From Rhodocollybia butyracea (lineage: Eukaryota; Basidiomycota; Agaricomycetes; Agaricales; Omphalotaceae): a stretch of 23,843 bases of DNA. The first letter of the stretch is position 1; the number at the start of each line of letters is the position of its first letter. The notes beneath the pieces are model-generated. The model did no database searches. It saw nothing but the letters and a program-made list of their open reading frames with translations, and had not been told where the DNA came from. The translations under genes were made by a program, and so were the position numbers. The stretch lies in assembly GCA_015501585.1 (NCBI GenBank), contig JADNRY010000853.1, positions 1 to 23,843 of the forward strand, read 5' to 3'. Positions 9,575 to 19,240 of the stretch are shown here, in pieces.

Positions 9575-12500
9575 ATGAATGCTATGTACGAGAGATTTCT
9601 CTCAGTGAAAAAGACTATCCCGATATGGGCTGTACCAAATCTTGCTACCCAGCAGAGATTGCTGTTGAATTCGCTTCCTTTTTCTATGTTTACATCGCTT
9701 CCTCAGTCGATAGGGAAGAAGTTTAAAACTCAGAAGGCTGCTATATGTTTCATACAGGAGGAGTGCTCACGAATGCATGGTGAATTTGTTGATATCAAAG
9801 ATGATAATATGTTTGAGCGTGTTTTTTCAGGCTATAGGCAAGTGTTTGGTTCTCTGTTGGCTTATGAAATGGTGCAGGTGTTGCCTTGTAGTATTGATTC
9901 TCGTGGAGTTGATCATGTACTTCTTCGCAAGAGTGCTTTGAAGAAGGTTGAAAGTGTGTTTCACTGCACAGATGAGGATGATATATCACAGATGGTGGAT
10001 GCCTTCCACGTTGTTACTCAAAGTGAGAAAGGGAAATCTGTGTACAAGTCACAAAGTAAGTTTGGGTATGGTGTAGTGTCTTCACAGTCACTTCAGGTTT
10101 GCTTGAGTAAGTGTTTTGAACGGGATTTTCGAGCAATCTCCTCACTGGATGATTCTATGATTATTACGCTGTATCTTAGTGTGCAATGTTCTGCTACAAG
10201 TGTTGAACTGTTTCAGCGAGATGATTATGTGTATCATATTTTGAAGAAGAGAGGATATGGACAAGCGGTTTTGGATGCTATATTTGAGCTTTGCAGTGAT
10301 GTAGGATATGATGCAGCTAATGCATTTGCGGATGTTCGTGATGCCGTTGCAGAGCGACGCGGTGTGCGTGTTGCAAAGGTTGTTAAGGAGCAGAGCGAAG
10401 TTCAACGTGTCAGTTCTCAATGGCCACAGCCTATTTCTGATGCTGTTATTGAATCTTGCATACGCTCATATTCAGAGGGAATAAGATATAAACCGCTGGA
10501 TATTTGTGCATCATGTGGATCTGAGGATCGCTTACGGTCAGGATGTTATCACACTGTTACTGATTTACCATCGCTGGAGTTGCTGCGTGTGCATAATCCT
10601 TATATATTGGATCATGTCGCAAGTTCAAGGTTCTCTTATGTCAACAGTTCTTTGAATGGACTTTTGCTTGAACCTAAAGGTATAAAATTGAATGAGAGTG
10701 GTGTTGCTAATGTTTATTTTTGCTCAGAATGTTTTTCATCTCTTACGAGAAGTAAACTTCCATGGCTTGCTTTGAATAATGGCCTGTATCGCGGAGAACT
10801 TCCTGATGAGTTGAAAGATATCACATGGGTGGAAGAAATGGCGTGTAGCTTATATCGTACAACAGCCCATGTATCTCGGTTGTATGGTTCAACATCTGAA
10901 GAAAATCCGTTGTATATTCATGGGAACACATGTGCACATCCTATGCAAGTTATATCTCATGCAAAGAAGTTGCCACGCACACCTAGTGATGTGAATGATT
11001 TAATTACTGTTGTGTTTGTTGGTTCTCGGAAATTGAGAAAGGATGAATTAAGTAAGCTTAGTGCTTATATGGTGCGCAAGTCAAAAATCTTGTCACTGTT
11101 GAAGTTTATTCAGGCACATTCTCGGGTGTTTTCTTGCTTACCTCCAATTGACTATGAAGCACTTGAACAGTATCCTGATGAAGGTGTGCTACCCGGATTG
11201 GAGGATTGGATGATATATGATATTGAATCAAATCCAGCTAGTCTTTTTTCCATGGAAACTTCTGGTTTTGATCAGCATGTAGGAGAACTTATGACTGATA
11301 GTCAGCAGGATGATATGCTGTTGGAGAAATCTGGGCTGTATGATTCAGAGTCTAATTATGTACCTGCTAGATTTATGAGAGCCAGTGCACTGCATAACAT
11401 TGCAGTTGCATCTAATCCTACTCAGCGACTTCCACTCATATATGAAAAAGATCCAATAATTGAATATAATAATCCTGATTTGTTTCCTGGTATGTTTCCT
11501 ACATTGTATCCTCTTGGTATAGGAGGTTTTGAAGATGAAGTACAAAATCCTCCTGTATCTCTTGAGTCTCATGCTGAACATCTTCTTGATCAAGCTGCAT
11601 GCAACTTTCTATATCATTATTTCTATATGTTTGTGGTGCTGAATTTGATTCAGCGGCGGAAGGCTCATTTACATACATCATTGTTGGTAAAGCAATCTCA
11701 GTTTGCGCGCATCGTTCCTGCAATTTTATCTGTAACACCAGAGGTTCTTATAAAGCTTTCTGAAAATATGCGCTATGAGAAGAACCTAGCATCATATACT
11801 GATGCTGAGAAAAATGCACTATTATTACTTAAAGAAGTTAATGTTGTGTCTGCAAAGATACCAGGATCTCAAGCTTCAAAAATTAGTGCTCGGCATGAAA
11901 TTCGCAGTTATTTTGCAATGTTTAATCTACCAACTTTGTTTTTCACATTTAATCCTTCTGCAGTGCATAGTCCAGTATTTCAGGTTATTTTTGGAGATGA
12001 GATGGTGGATTTATTATCTCGTTATCCTGAAATACCTGCTCGTAGAGCTGATAGGGCGATGCGGGTAGCTAAAGATCCTGTTGCTGCAGCTGATTTCTTT
12101 GAATTTATGTTTATATGTTTATTTCGTGATTTATTTGGTTGGGATTTTAAAGCTGGAAAGCCTGCTCGCAAAGGTGGAATATTTGGTGGCATGAAAGCAT
12201 TCTATGGTGTTTCAGAGTTGACAGGGCGGGCTCAATTTCATGGTCATTATTTTATATGGTTGGAAGGTGCTGAAAATCCCTCTGAAGTACATGCAAAAAT
12301 GCAACAATCTGATGAGTATTGCAAGAGGTTTTTTGCATTTTTTGAAAGCATTATATATCATCATCTTCCTGCAGTGGATATATTAATTGAAAAAGATGAT
12401 GAGCCACGTGTTGAAATGCCACCTGTACCTCCTCTTAATAGTAATGTTGAGTCGCATGATGCTGATTCAGTTGAATGGTTGCATAATTTTAAATGTGAAC

Positions 12501-12601
12501 ATAAAAGAATAGGAGAATGCCATCAAAGGCATCGCCATATGCCTGTGTGCTATAAGGGAAGAGAAGATAAGACAGTATGTCGCTTTTGTTTTTCCTCATG
12601 A
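9575..12601 (+). CDS. Helitron H1 RepHel, N-terminal part (DUF6570 + HUH Rep)
   Basis: The Rep half of a Helitron RepHel protein, which nicks and joins single-stranded DNA in the nucleus during rolling-circle transposition. 1,008 codons from the ATG at 9575. A CxxC pair at residues 311/314 and another at 383/386 suggest a zinc-binding unit. DUF6570-like sequence follows from about 396 (PWLALNNGLYRGELP). From 637, FPGMFPTLYPLGIGGF opens the Helitron_like_N region. The HUH motif is QFHGHYFIWLEG with its first His at 889. The second Rep catalytic element, the paired tyrosines, is not in this frame but in the next (12765 and 12777). The frame ends at TGA 12599-12601 just after CRFCF, caused by a T-run of five at 12589-12593. 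A cryptic acceptor-like TTTTTTCCAG at ~9548-9557 leaves open an upstream exon. Confidence 0.9.
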   Translation: MNAMYERFLSVKKTIPIWAVPNLATQQRLLLNSLPFSMFTSLPQSIGKKFKTQKAAICFIQEECSRMHGEFVDIKDDNMFERVFSGYRQVFGSLLAYEMVQVLPCSIDSRGVDHVLLRKSALKKVESVFHCTDEDDISQMVDAFHVVTQSEKGKSVYKSQSKFGYGVVSSQSLQVCLSKCFERDFRAISSLDDSMIITLYLSVQCSATSVELFQRDDYVYHILKKRGYGQAVLDAIFELCSDVGYDAANAFADVRDAVAERRGVRVAKVVKEQSEVQRVSSQWPQPISDAVIESCIRSYSEGIRYKPLDICASCGSEDRLRSGCYHTVTDLPSLELLRVHNPYILDHVASSRFSYVNSSLNGLLLEPKGIKLNESGVANVYFCSECFSSLTRSKLPWLALNNGLYRGELPDELKDITWVEEMACSLYRTTAHVSRLYGSTSEENPLYIHGNTCAHPMQVISHAKKLPRTPSDVNDLITVVFVGSRKLRKDELSKLSAYMVRKSKILSLLKFIQAHSRVFSCLPPIDYEALEQYPDEGVLPGLEDWMIYDIESNPASLFSMETSGFDQHVGELMTDSQQDDMLLEKSGLYDSESNYVPARFMRASALHNIAVASNPTQRLPLIYEKDPIIEYNNPDLFPGMFPTLYPLGIGGFEDEVQNPPVSLESHAEHLLDQAACNFLYHYFYMFVVLNLIQRRKAHLHTSLLVKQSQFARIVPAILSVTPEVLIKLSENMRYEKNLASYTDAEKNALLLLKEVNVVSAKIPGSQASKISARHEIRSYFAMFNLPTLFFTFNPSAVHSPVFQVIFGDEMVDLLSRYPEIPARRADRAMRVAKDPVAAADFFEFMFICLFRDLFGWDFKAGKPARKGGIFGGMKAFYGVSELTGRAQFHGHYFIWLEGAENPSEVHAKMQQSDEYCKRFFAFFESIIYHHLPAVDILIEKDDEPRVEMPPVPPLNSNVESHDADSVEWLHNFKCEHKRIGECHQRHRHMPVCYKGREDKTVCRFCFSS

Positions 12602-15600
12602 TATTGTTCCCATATCTTATTTTGATAACAAAACAAATTCAATTATTTTTTCCCGACTTGAATCTGATGTCAATGGACATAATCCTGTTGTGCTGGTGTG
12701 CACTCGACATAATCATGATTTGAAGTGTATTCTAAGTGGAAAAGCTGCAAGAGCAGCAATGTTTTATATTACAGATTATATAACAAAAATGCCTCTGAAA
12801 ACTGAGCATTTGTTGACTTTATTGTCCAAGGCTGTTGCTTCAGTAACATTAGATGATATTAATGAGACTCCATTGGGAAAGTCTAAAAAACTTTTGCATC
12901 AATGCTTAACACATTTTGGTCGAGGACAGCAACTTCATGCACAGCAAGCTGTTCGATATTTGCGGCAGCTTGGAGATACTATGTCATCTCATAAAACAGT
13001 GCCTATGCCGTCTGGAAATTTGTTGATTTTTGTGAAACAGCAGTTCCCTATGTTACATAATCAGATGGATTGTGATGGTGATGATGATAATGCAGCAAGT
13101 GATGTATCAGTGAAAATATCAATTGATAGAAATGGCCACTTGCGAGAATGCAACCAAGTTCATGATTATTGGTTTCGATGTCCAACTCTTAGTAATATAA
13201 ACTTTTTTGATTTTATCCGGTATTTTTCATGTGAATCTAAGTCTAGCACACAGGTCAAAAATACAGCCCAGACTCGAGTTGGAGTCCTTATGCGTTATAA
13301 TTTACTTGATGGACATCCAAAGTCTGCAACACATCATCTTATTCGTCATACATATCTTGAAAATGGTGACGTTGGTCCTGTTCTTGTACCCCTTGTTATC
13401 GGTTCAACAATTCCTCACCAAAATTCACCTTTGTATAAATTATTTGTTCTTGCTCATTTTAAGCCATTTTCTGCACAGAATCCTCTTGTTGAAGTAAATG
13501 TGATAAATGAATTTGATTCATTTCCATTTGATGATGTAGCTAGATCTGTTTTGTGCAATTGGGAAGCAATATATGAGTGTCAAGATGAGCGTGATGCTGA
13601 GCGCATTCGGAAACAGTCAAATATAATGAAGGATGTCAGTATGAATTTACCTGACATGCCTAATGTTAATTATGATAATGATGATGATGTTCAGTTTGTA
13701 CATGGTTCAGGATCAAATTCTTTATTATCTGTCATGGATTATCAATCAGTTTTGTTGAAGCGCAATCTTGTTTTTTGCCAGTGGCTTTCTAAGCCAACTA
13801 ATTTTTTGTGTGTAAAATTAAAGGAGCAGGCTTCTAATTCGGTTTTACTTCAATATACTGCTGCACAGAAATCTGGTTGGAATAAGGAGATAAAGACTCA
13901 AAGTAATTTGATATCAGCTGCTAGAAGGTCTCGTTCAGAACCATCTTCACAAGTTCAAACTTTGCAATTGAATATTAATAGTAATGCATCAATGAATCAA
14001 TATTATGATCAAGGAACAATGCCACATATTTCTTCATTGCCTATTGTTACTTCCATTGATGCATTGCAAAAAGGGGTTGCAGAGAAATTCCAGTTGAATG
14101 CAAAGCAGTTGCAAGCTTTTACAATAATATCTTCCACTATGATACAACAAAATATGTTTAATATATCTTCAAATGATCCACTGCGGATGTTCTTGACTGG
14201 TCCAGGTGGAACAGGAAAAACTCATGTTGTGAAGGCTGTCAGAGAACTAATGAAATTTTTTGGATTGGACCATACAATCAGATTTGTTGCACCTACAGGT
14301 ACTGCTGCTGCTTTGATTGATGGAACAACTATTCATAAGGGTCTCGGAATAACAGTCCAGAAGGATCCAAAGGGTGTATCGAACAGCAGTTTAGGAGGAT
14401 CTGAAGAAATTTCTTTTGAAATTAGTGTAATGGCAAGAGCTCAGTTGAGACAGGAATGGAAAGATGTGCAACTACTGCTTATTGATGAGAGATCACTGGT
14501 GTCACAATCACTTCTTGCTGAAATAGATGCAGCACTGCGATTTGCAAAAGAAGTTCAAGATGAATATTTTGGTGGTATTAATGTAATATTTTCTGGTGAC
14601 ATGTATCAATATCCTGCATCTCCTGGTAGAGCATTATACATTCCTATAAAATCTCATGGTGTAAAAAAAGATAAAGAAACAATGAATAGACTTGGGCGCC
14701 TAGCTTGGAAATCGATTAATGCTGCAATCACTCTTTCAGAACAAAAGCGAATGAATAGTGACACTCAGTATGCTGATGCTGTGTTTAGACTGCGGACAAG
14801 ACAATGTCTGCAATCTGATGTTGACTTGTTTGATAGTCGCGTTATGAAGTCTTCTGAATTTCCAGAAGGTGTTGTACTTGAAGAGGAATCTGCATATTTA
14901 TCTTCAATTATTGTTTCAACTAATAAGCTGCGCCAAAGGATTAATCACTGGAAATGTCATGCAATTTGTCATGACATGACTTGTCCACCAGTTGTTGCAT
15001 GTTATGCTCATGATAAAATATTAGAAAGTAGCTATTCACCATTGTTGGAAGAAGGATGCTTTTCAAAAGAGGTTCAGACTCAGTTGTTGAATTTAGATAC
15101 TTCATCTTCAACTTTAACAGGTTCTCTTCCTGGATTTCTTGATTTGTATACTGGTATGCCAGTTATTCTGCATGGTCACAATATTAACACAGATCTTGGT
15201 ATTACAAATGGTGCAAAAGGTTTTGTGCGCAGCATTGATACTGAAATAGATGAAAATGGTTTTTCTCATGCTACTGGTGCAATTGTTGAATTTCCTGGTA
15301 GCAAGGTTAAATTGGCTGGTTTACCACAAGGTTATTTTCCAATCAAGACTATTACATGGTATTTTTCAACATTGGTTGATGTTCCTGAAGTAGGAAAATG
15401 TAGTGTTCGGGTGGTGCGAACACAACTTCCTTTTCAGGCTGGTTTTGCTGTTACCGGTCAATCATCGCAAGGCCAGACCTTGGCTGTTGTTATATGCAAT
15501 CTCCATGATGGAAGTTGGGCTTCATATGTTGCTGCATCACGTGTCACAAGTCGAAATGGACTGTTTATTACAAAGAAGGTATGTTTGCAAGATTTAAATG

Positions 15601-15833
15601 AACCCATTATACCACAGGAGTTGAGATTTGAATCAAGGCGCTTTGAAGTCATTGAATGTAATACTTTAATTAAATGGGGTTTTTCATTAGATGTTGCCTC
15701 TATAGTTCCTGATTATGAAAGTGAGACAATGTTTAGTACTAATCATACATTTGTTTTCCCTAATGTTCAACGAAAGCGGAAAAACACTAATGATGTTGAT
15801 CATTTTTCAAAAAAGAGGCGGAAAAAGCGGTGA
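12594..15833 (+). CDS. Helitron H1 RepHel, C-terminal part (Rep tyrosines + PIF1-like helicase)
   Basis: The continuation of the H1 protein in the next frame, open from 12594. The first possible non-ATG start is GTG at 12690, and no good ATG context exists, so it is best read as the same polypeptide after a one-base frameshift. FYITDYITK (Tyr at nt 12765 and 12777) is the Helitron two-tyrosine motif. The superfamily 1B PIF1-type helicase follows: Walker A GPGGTGKT at 14199-14222, Walker B LLLIDERSLVSQ, motif III GDMYQYP from 14595, then EQKRM, TNGAKGFV, FAVTGQSSQGQTL and AASRVTSRNGLF. It ends in a basic tail (KKRRKKR), possibly a nuclear signal. The helicase would unwind DNA 5' to 3' during strand displacement. 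Codon use is strongly AT-ending, unlike H2. The last ~1 kb is duplicated in antisense at 18238-19234. Confidence 0.9.
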   Translation, partial: PHDIVPISYFDNKTNSIIFSRLESDVNGHNPVVLVCTRHNHDLKCILSGKAARAAMFYITDYITKMPLKTEHLLTLLSKAVASVTLDDINETPLGKSKKLLHQCLTHFGRGQQLHAQQAVRYLRQLGDTMSSHKTVPMPSGNLLIFVKQQFPMLHNQMDCDGDDDNAASDVSVKISIDRNGHLRECNQVHDYWFRCPTLSNINFFDFIRYFSCESKSSTQVKNTAQTRVGVLMRYNLLDGHPKSATHHLIRHTYLENGDVGPVLVPLVIGSTIPHQNSPLYKLFVLAHFKPFSAQNPLVEVNVINEFDSFPFDDVARSVLCNWEAIYECQDERDAERIRKQSNIMKDVSMNLPDMPNVNYDNDDDVQFVHGSGSNSLLSVMDYQSVLLKRNLVFCQWLSKPTNFLCVKLKEQASNSVLLQYTAAQKSGWNKEIKTQSNLISAARRSRSEPSSQVQTLQLNINSNASMNQYYDQGTMPHISSLPIVTSIDALQKGVAEKFQLNAKQLQAFTIISSTMIQQNMFNISSNDPLRMFLTGPGGTGKTHVVKAVRELMKFFGLDHTIRFVAPTGTAAALIDGTTIHKGLGITVQKDPKGVSNSSLGGSEEISFEISVMARAQLRQEWKDVQLLLIDERSLVSQSLLAEIDAALRFAKEVQDEYFGGINVIFSGDMYQYPASPGRALYIPIKSHGVKKDKETMNRLGRLAWKSINAAITLSEQKRMNSDTQYADAVFRLRTRQCLQSDVDLFDSRVMKSSEFPEGVVLEEESAYLSSIIVSTNKLRQRINHWKCHAICHDMTCPPVVACYAHDKILESSYSPLLEEGCFSKEVQTQLLNLDTSSSTLTGSLPGFLDLYTGMPVILHGHNINTDLGITNGAKGFVRSIDTEIDENGFSHATGAIVEFPGSKVKLAGLPQGYFPIKTITWYFSTLVDVPEVGKCSVRVVRTQLPFQAGFAVTGQSSQGQTLAVVICNLHDGSWASYVAASRVTSRNGLFITKKVCLQDLNEPIIPQELRFESRRFEVIECNTLIKWGFSLDVASIVPDYESETMFSTNHTFVFPNVQRKRKNTNDVDHFSKKRRKKR

Positions 15834-15885
15834 ATAATAATGTGTTTTTTATATATATAATAGTATAGCAGTATTTCTAAATTTT

Positions 15886-15900
15886 AATTATCAGATAATT
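15886..15900. other. 15-nt palindrome after H1 stop (candidate 3' hairpin)
   Basis: AATTATC-A-GATAATT, 7-bp arms around a single base, 52 nt after the stop. The antisense copy carries the same palindrome at 18242-18256, and homology between the two stops four bases beyond it. Helitron 3' ends normally carry a hairpin near the terminus, but it is usually GC-rich and followed by CTRR, which is absent here. Confidence 0.4.
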
Positions 15901-16011
15901 GGAGTGTGTTCTGTTACTGTTGTTTGTAACTATCTGAGTTAGAGTAATAGGTCATACCTGCACACCTGTCTACATCTATATCTGAAGCTAGTCCTGCAGC
16001 TCCCTATGAAG

Positions 16012-16905
16012 GGCTTCATCTGCAAGGTGTTGCAACATTATTGAATTTCTGGAAGTGTGCTCTAGACAGCATTGCAATAACTGAAAGCCATCAGGTTCAG
16101 AATTTCAGAACTTGTTTAGTTGAGCAAGGCCCCTTTGATCAAGATGGAATTGGCTGATTGAATCATTTCAACTACAAATGCAGATATCACCCTTAAGGCC
16201 AAATTTTGCATTGGAACAGACATAATCATAATCAACAAATCAGATAATTCAATAGACACCATCTGAATTTCAAATTCCTACTCAGGCTCTATTGCTGCAT
16301 GGAATGACACCATTAAAGATAATGGGTCCACTCTCAAAAATACAATAAATCTTGATTTCTCTCACCACACAATCACCTCCCCTGTTATTATCTGCTACAG
16401 TAATACTAATAACATGTGACTCACTCTTGGGGTCAAAAAATCTGATGCCCATAAGCGGCTTCATCCACAAAGTGTTGCAACATTCTCAAATTTCTGTCAG
16501 TGTGATCTAGACAGCATTGCGTTATCTAGCATCCATCAGGCTCAGAATTTCAGAACTTGTTTATTTGAGCAAGGTCCCCTTGGTTGAGATGGAATTTGCT
16601 GATTGAATTGGCCCAGCTACCAAGGCAGATATTACCCTTGAGACCAAATTCTGCATTAGAACAGACACAATCATAATCAACAAATGAGATGATTCAATAG
16701 ACACCATGTAAATCCCCAATGCTTGATTTCTCTCATTACACAATCACCTCCTTCCTCATTATTTGCTGCAGCAATCCTAACAAAGTGCGATTAACTCTTG
16801 AGATCGAGCAATCTGATGCCCATGAAGGTTTCATCTGCAAGGTGTTGCAACATTCTCGAACTTCTGGCAGTGTGCTCTAGGCAGCATTGCGATAACTAGA
16901 AGCAG
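16012..16905. repeat. Long direct repeat, three diverged copies
   Basis: The anchor GGYTTCATCYRCAARGTGTTG recurs at 16012, 16457 and 16827, spacings 445 and 370 bp. Copies share stretches such as CAGAATTTCAGAACTTGT, AGACAGCATTGC and AATCATAATCAACAAAT. The third is cut short after ~80 bp. Non-coding: the longest frames are about 60 codons and lack similarity to anything known to me. Confidence 0.85.
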
Positions 16906-17760
16906 ACACAGAACACACTAAAGCGAGCTTGCAAGCTACAATGTGCTCCATGACAAAACTGCATTACTCCCAAAGGTGGAACATACAAAAATATGTAAAC
17001 ATGTTACTCATATAGATTTAACATCCACCGGAATGCACTGCAGATACAGAACATGCTAAAGCAAACTTCCAAGCCACAATGTGCTCCATAACAAAACCAC
17101 ATTACTCCCACAAATGGAACATACGCAAATATGTTACTCATATAAGTTTAACATCCACTGCAAAGCACTTCAGATGTAAAGTATGCTAAAGCAAGCTTGC
17201 AAGCCACAATGTGCTCCATAACAAAACCGCATTACTCCCACAGGTGGAACATACAAAAATATATAAACATGTTACTCATATAGGTTTAACATCCACCACA
17301 AAGCACTGCGGATGCAGAACATGCTAAAGCAAGCTTGCAAGCCACAATGTACTGCATAACAAAACCACATTACTCCCACAAATGGAACATATGCAAACAT
17401 ATTACTCATATAAGTTTAACATCCACCGCAAAGCATTTTGAATGTAAAATATGCTAAAGCAAGCTTGCCAGCCACAATGTGCTCCATAACAAAACTGCAT
17501 TACTCCCACAGTGGAACATACAAAAATATATAAACATGTTACTTATATAGGTCTAACATCCAACACAATGCACTGCGGATATAGAACATGCTAAAGCAAG
17601 CTTGCAAGTCAAAATGTGCTCCATGATAAAACCACATTACTCACACAGGTGGAACATACAAAAACACGCAATTATGTTACTCATATAGGTTCAACATACA
17701 CCGCAATACACTCCAGATGTAAAACACACTAAAACAGGCTTGCAAATCACCATGTGCTTT
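16905..17760. repeat. 130/138-bp tandem repeat, about seven units
   Basis: The anchor CTAAAGCAAGCTTGC (with variants) occurs at 16918, 17056, 17186, 17324, 17454, 17591 and 17729, spacings 138, 130, 138, 130, 137 and 138. The alternation suggests a two-subunit ~268-bp higher-order unit. Each unit also carries ATGTGCTCCATAACAAAAC, GTTACTCATATA and TTTAACATCCA words. The array fills most of the spacer of the H1 inverted duplication. Confidence 0.9.
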
Positions 17761-17864
17761 ATATCACTCCCAGATGTGCATCTGCAAAACCTGGGTTTTG
17801 ATCAAAGCAGTTGTATTCAGTTGCTATTCAGTCCAAAGCATCTCAGAGCAAGGGTATTCGCTGT

Positions 17865-17931
17865 AGAGCACTCTGAAGTGCTCTGGGTTGCTTTGACAGC
17901 TTTGACAATTTTGGAGCGCTCCAGAGTGCTC
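17865..17931. repeat. Small inverted repeat (GAGCACTCTG arms)
   Basis: GAGCACTCTGAAGTGCTC (17865-17882) and the reverse complement of GAGCGCTCCAGAGTGCTC (17914-17931) match at 16 of 18 positions, with a 31-nt loop that holds a doubled GCTTTGACA. Each arm is itself nearly palindromic. It abuts the end of the H1-like fragment at 17942 and could be a MITE or fold-back remnant. Confidence 0.7.
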
Positions 17932-17941
17932 CAGAGCAGCC

Positions 17942-18237
17942 AAACAGTCCACTTTGACTTGTAACACATGATGCAGCAATATATGAAGCCCAACTTCCAT
18001 CATGGAGATTGCATATAACAACAGCCAGCATCTGGTCTTGCAATGATTGACTGGTAACAGCAAAACCAGCCTGAAAAGGAAGTTGTGTGCACATCACCCA
18101 AACACTACATTTTCCTACTTCAGGAACATCAACCAATGTTGAAAAATACTATGTAATAGTCTTGATTGGAAAATAACCTTGTGGTAAACCAGCCAATTTA
18201 ACCTTGCTACCAGGAAATTCAACAATTGTACCAGTAG
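17942..18237 (-). pseudogene. Diverged internal fragment of H1-type helicase
   Basis: Antisense and homologous to H1 15270-15566, the helicase motif V/VI region: VEFPGSKVKLAGLPQGYF through ASYIAASCVTSQSGLF. It is more diverged than the neighbouring copy. Changes include a Trp codon turned into TAG (antisense of 18149-18151). Both ends break off: on one side at the GAGCACTCTG inverted repeat, on the other directly against the 3' end of the longer copy. It cannot make a working helicase. Confidence 0.85.
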
Positions 18238-19234
18238 CTCCAATTATCTGATAATTAAAATTTAGAAATACTGCTATACTATTATATATATAAAAAACAC
18301 ATTATTATTCACCGCTTTTTCCGCCTCTTTTTTGAAAAATGATCAACATCATTAGTGTTTTTCTGCTTTCGTTGAACATTAGGGAAAACAAATGTATGAT
18401 TAGTACTAAACATTGTCTCACTTTCATAATCAGGAACTATAGAGGCAACATCTAATGAAAAACCCCATTTAATTAAAGTATTACATTCAATGACTTCAAA
18501 GCGCCTTGATTCAAATCTCAACTCCTGTGGTATAATGGGTTCATTTAAATCTTGCAAACATACCTTCTTTGTAATAAACAGTCCATTTCGACTTGTGACA
18601 CGTGATGCAGCAACATATGAAGCCCAACTTCCATCATGGAGATTGCATATAACAACAGCCAAGGTCTGGCCTTGCGATGATTGACCGGTAACAGCAAAAC
18701 CAGCCTGAAAAGGAAGTTGTGTTCGCACCACCCGAACACTACATTTTCCTACTTCAGGAACATCAACCAATGTTGAAAAATACCATGTAATAGTCTTGAT
18801 TGGAAAATAACCTTGTGGTAAACCAGCCAATTTAACCTTGCTACCAGGAAATTCAACAATTGCACCAGTAGCATGAGAAAAACCATTTTCATCTATTTCA
18901 GTATCAATGCTGCGCACAAAACCTTTTGCACCATTTGTAATACCAAGATCTGTGTTAATATTGTGACCATGCAGAATAACTGGCATACCAGTATACAAAT
19001 CAAGAAATCCAGGAAGAGAACCTGTTAAAGTTGAAGATGAAGTATCTAAATTCAACAACTGAGTCTGGACTTCCTTTTGAAAGCATCCTTCTTCTAACAA
19101 TGTTGAATAGCTACTTTCTAATATTTTATCATGAGCATAGCATGCAACAATTGGTGGACAAGTCATGTCATGACAAATTGCATGACATTCCAGTGATTGA
19201 CCCTTTGGCGCAGCTTATTAGTTGAAACAATAAT
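18238..19234 (-). pseudogene. Near-identical antisense copy of H1 helicase C-terminus
   Basis: Homologous to H1 14906-15904 over ~1 kb, including the stop and 71 nt of 3' flank. The 285-codon open part (18309-19166) differs from H1 at only a few residues, for example V to I in the ACPP-proximal segment, P to T, S to Q and R to Q. One A is missing near 19190 (H1 has CTGGAAATG, here CTGGAATG), so the frame is broken upstream of 19166. It lacks Walker A and B and motif III, keeping only motifs V and VI and the basic tail. It forms a long inverted repeat with H1 and is a recent duplicate, not a gene. Confidence 0.9.
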
Positions 19235-19240
19235 TGATAC

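Larger units (their letters stand above)
8526..15904 (+). mobile_element. Helitron H1, near-complete autonomous element
   Basis: A rolling-circle transposon carrying one RepHel gene. The left boundary is a guess: TCTATATAC at 8526, preceded by A, fits the A|TC insertion rule of Helitrons and the TCTATA-like starts often seen. The right limit used here is where homology with the antisense copy at 18238-19234 stops, four bases after the 15-nt palindrome AATTATCAGATAATT (15886-15900). I found no convincing CTRR-T end there, so the true 3' end may be lost or further on. Confidence 0.5.

Noticed and set aside
15403..15652. Short frames inside the H1 helicase on both strands, mirrored at 18490-18739
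   Set aside because: They are alternative-frame shadows; their reappearance near 18.5 kb reflects the inverted copy of the same DNA.
15984..15992. CTAGT near 15987 as the Helitron H1 3' terminus
   Set aside because: No hairpin lies in the preceding ~20 nt, and homology with the other copy has already ended at 15904.
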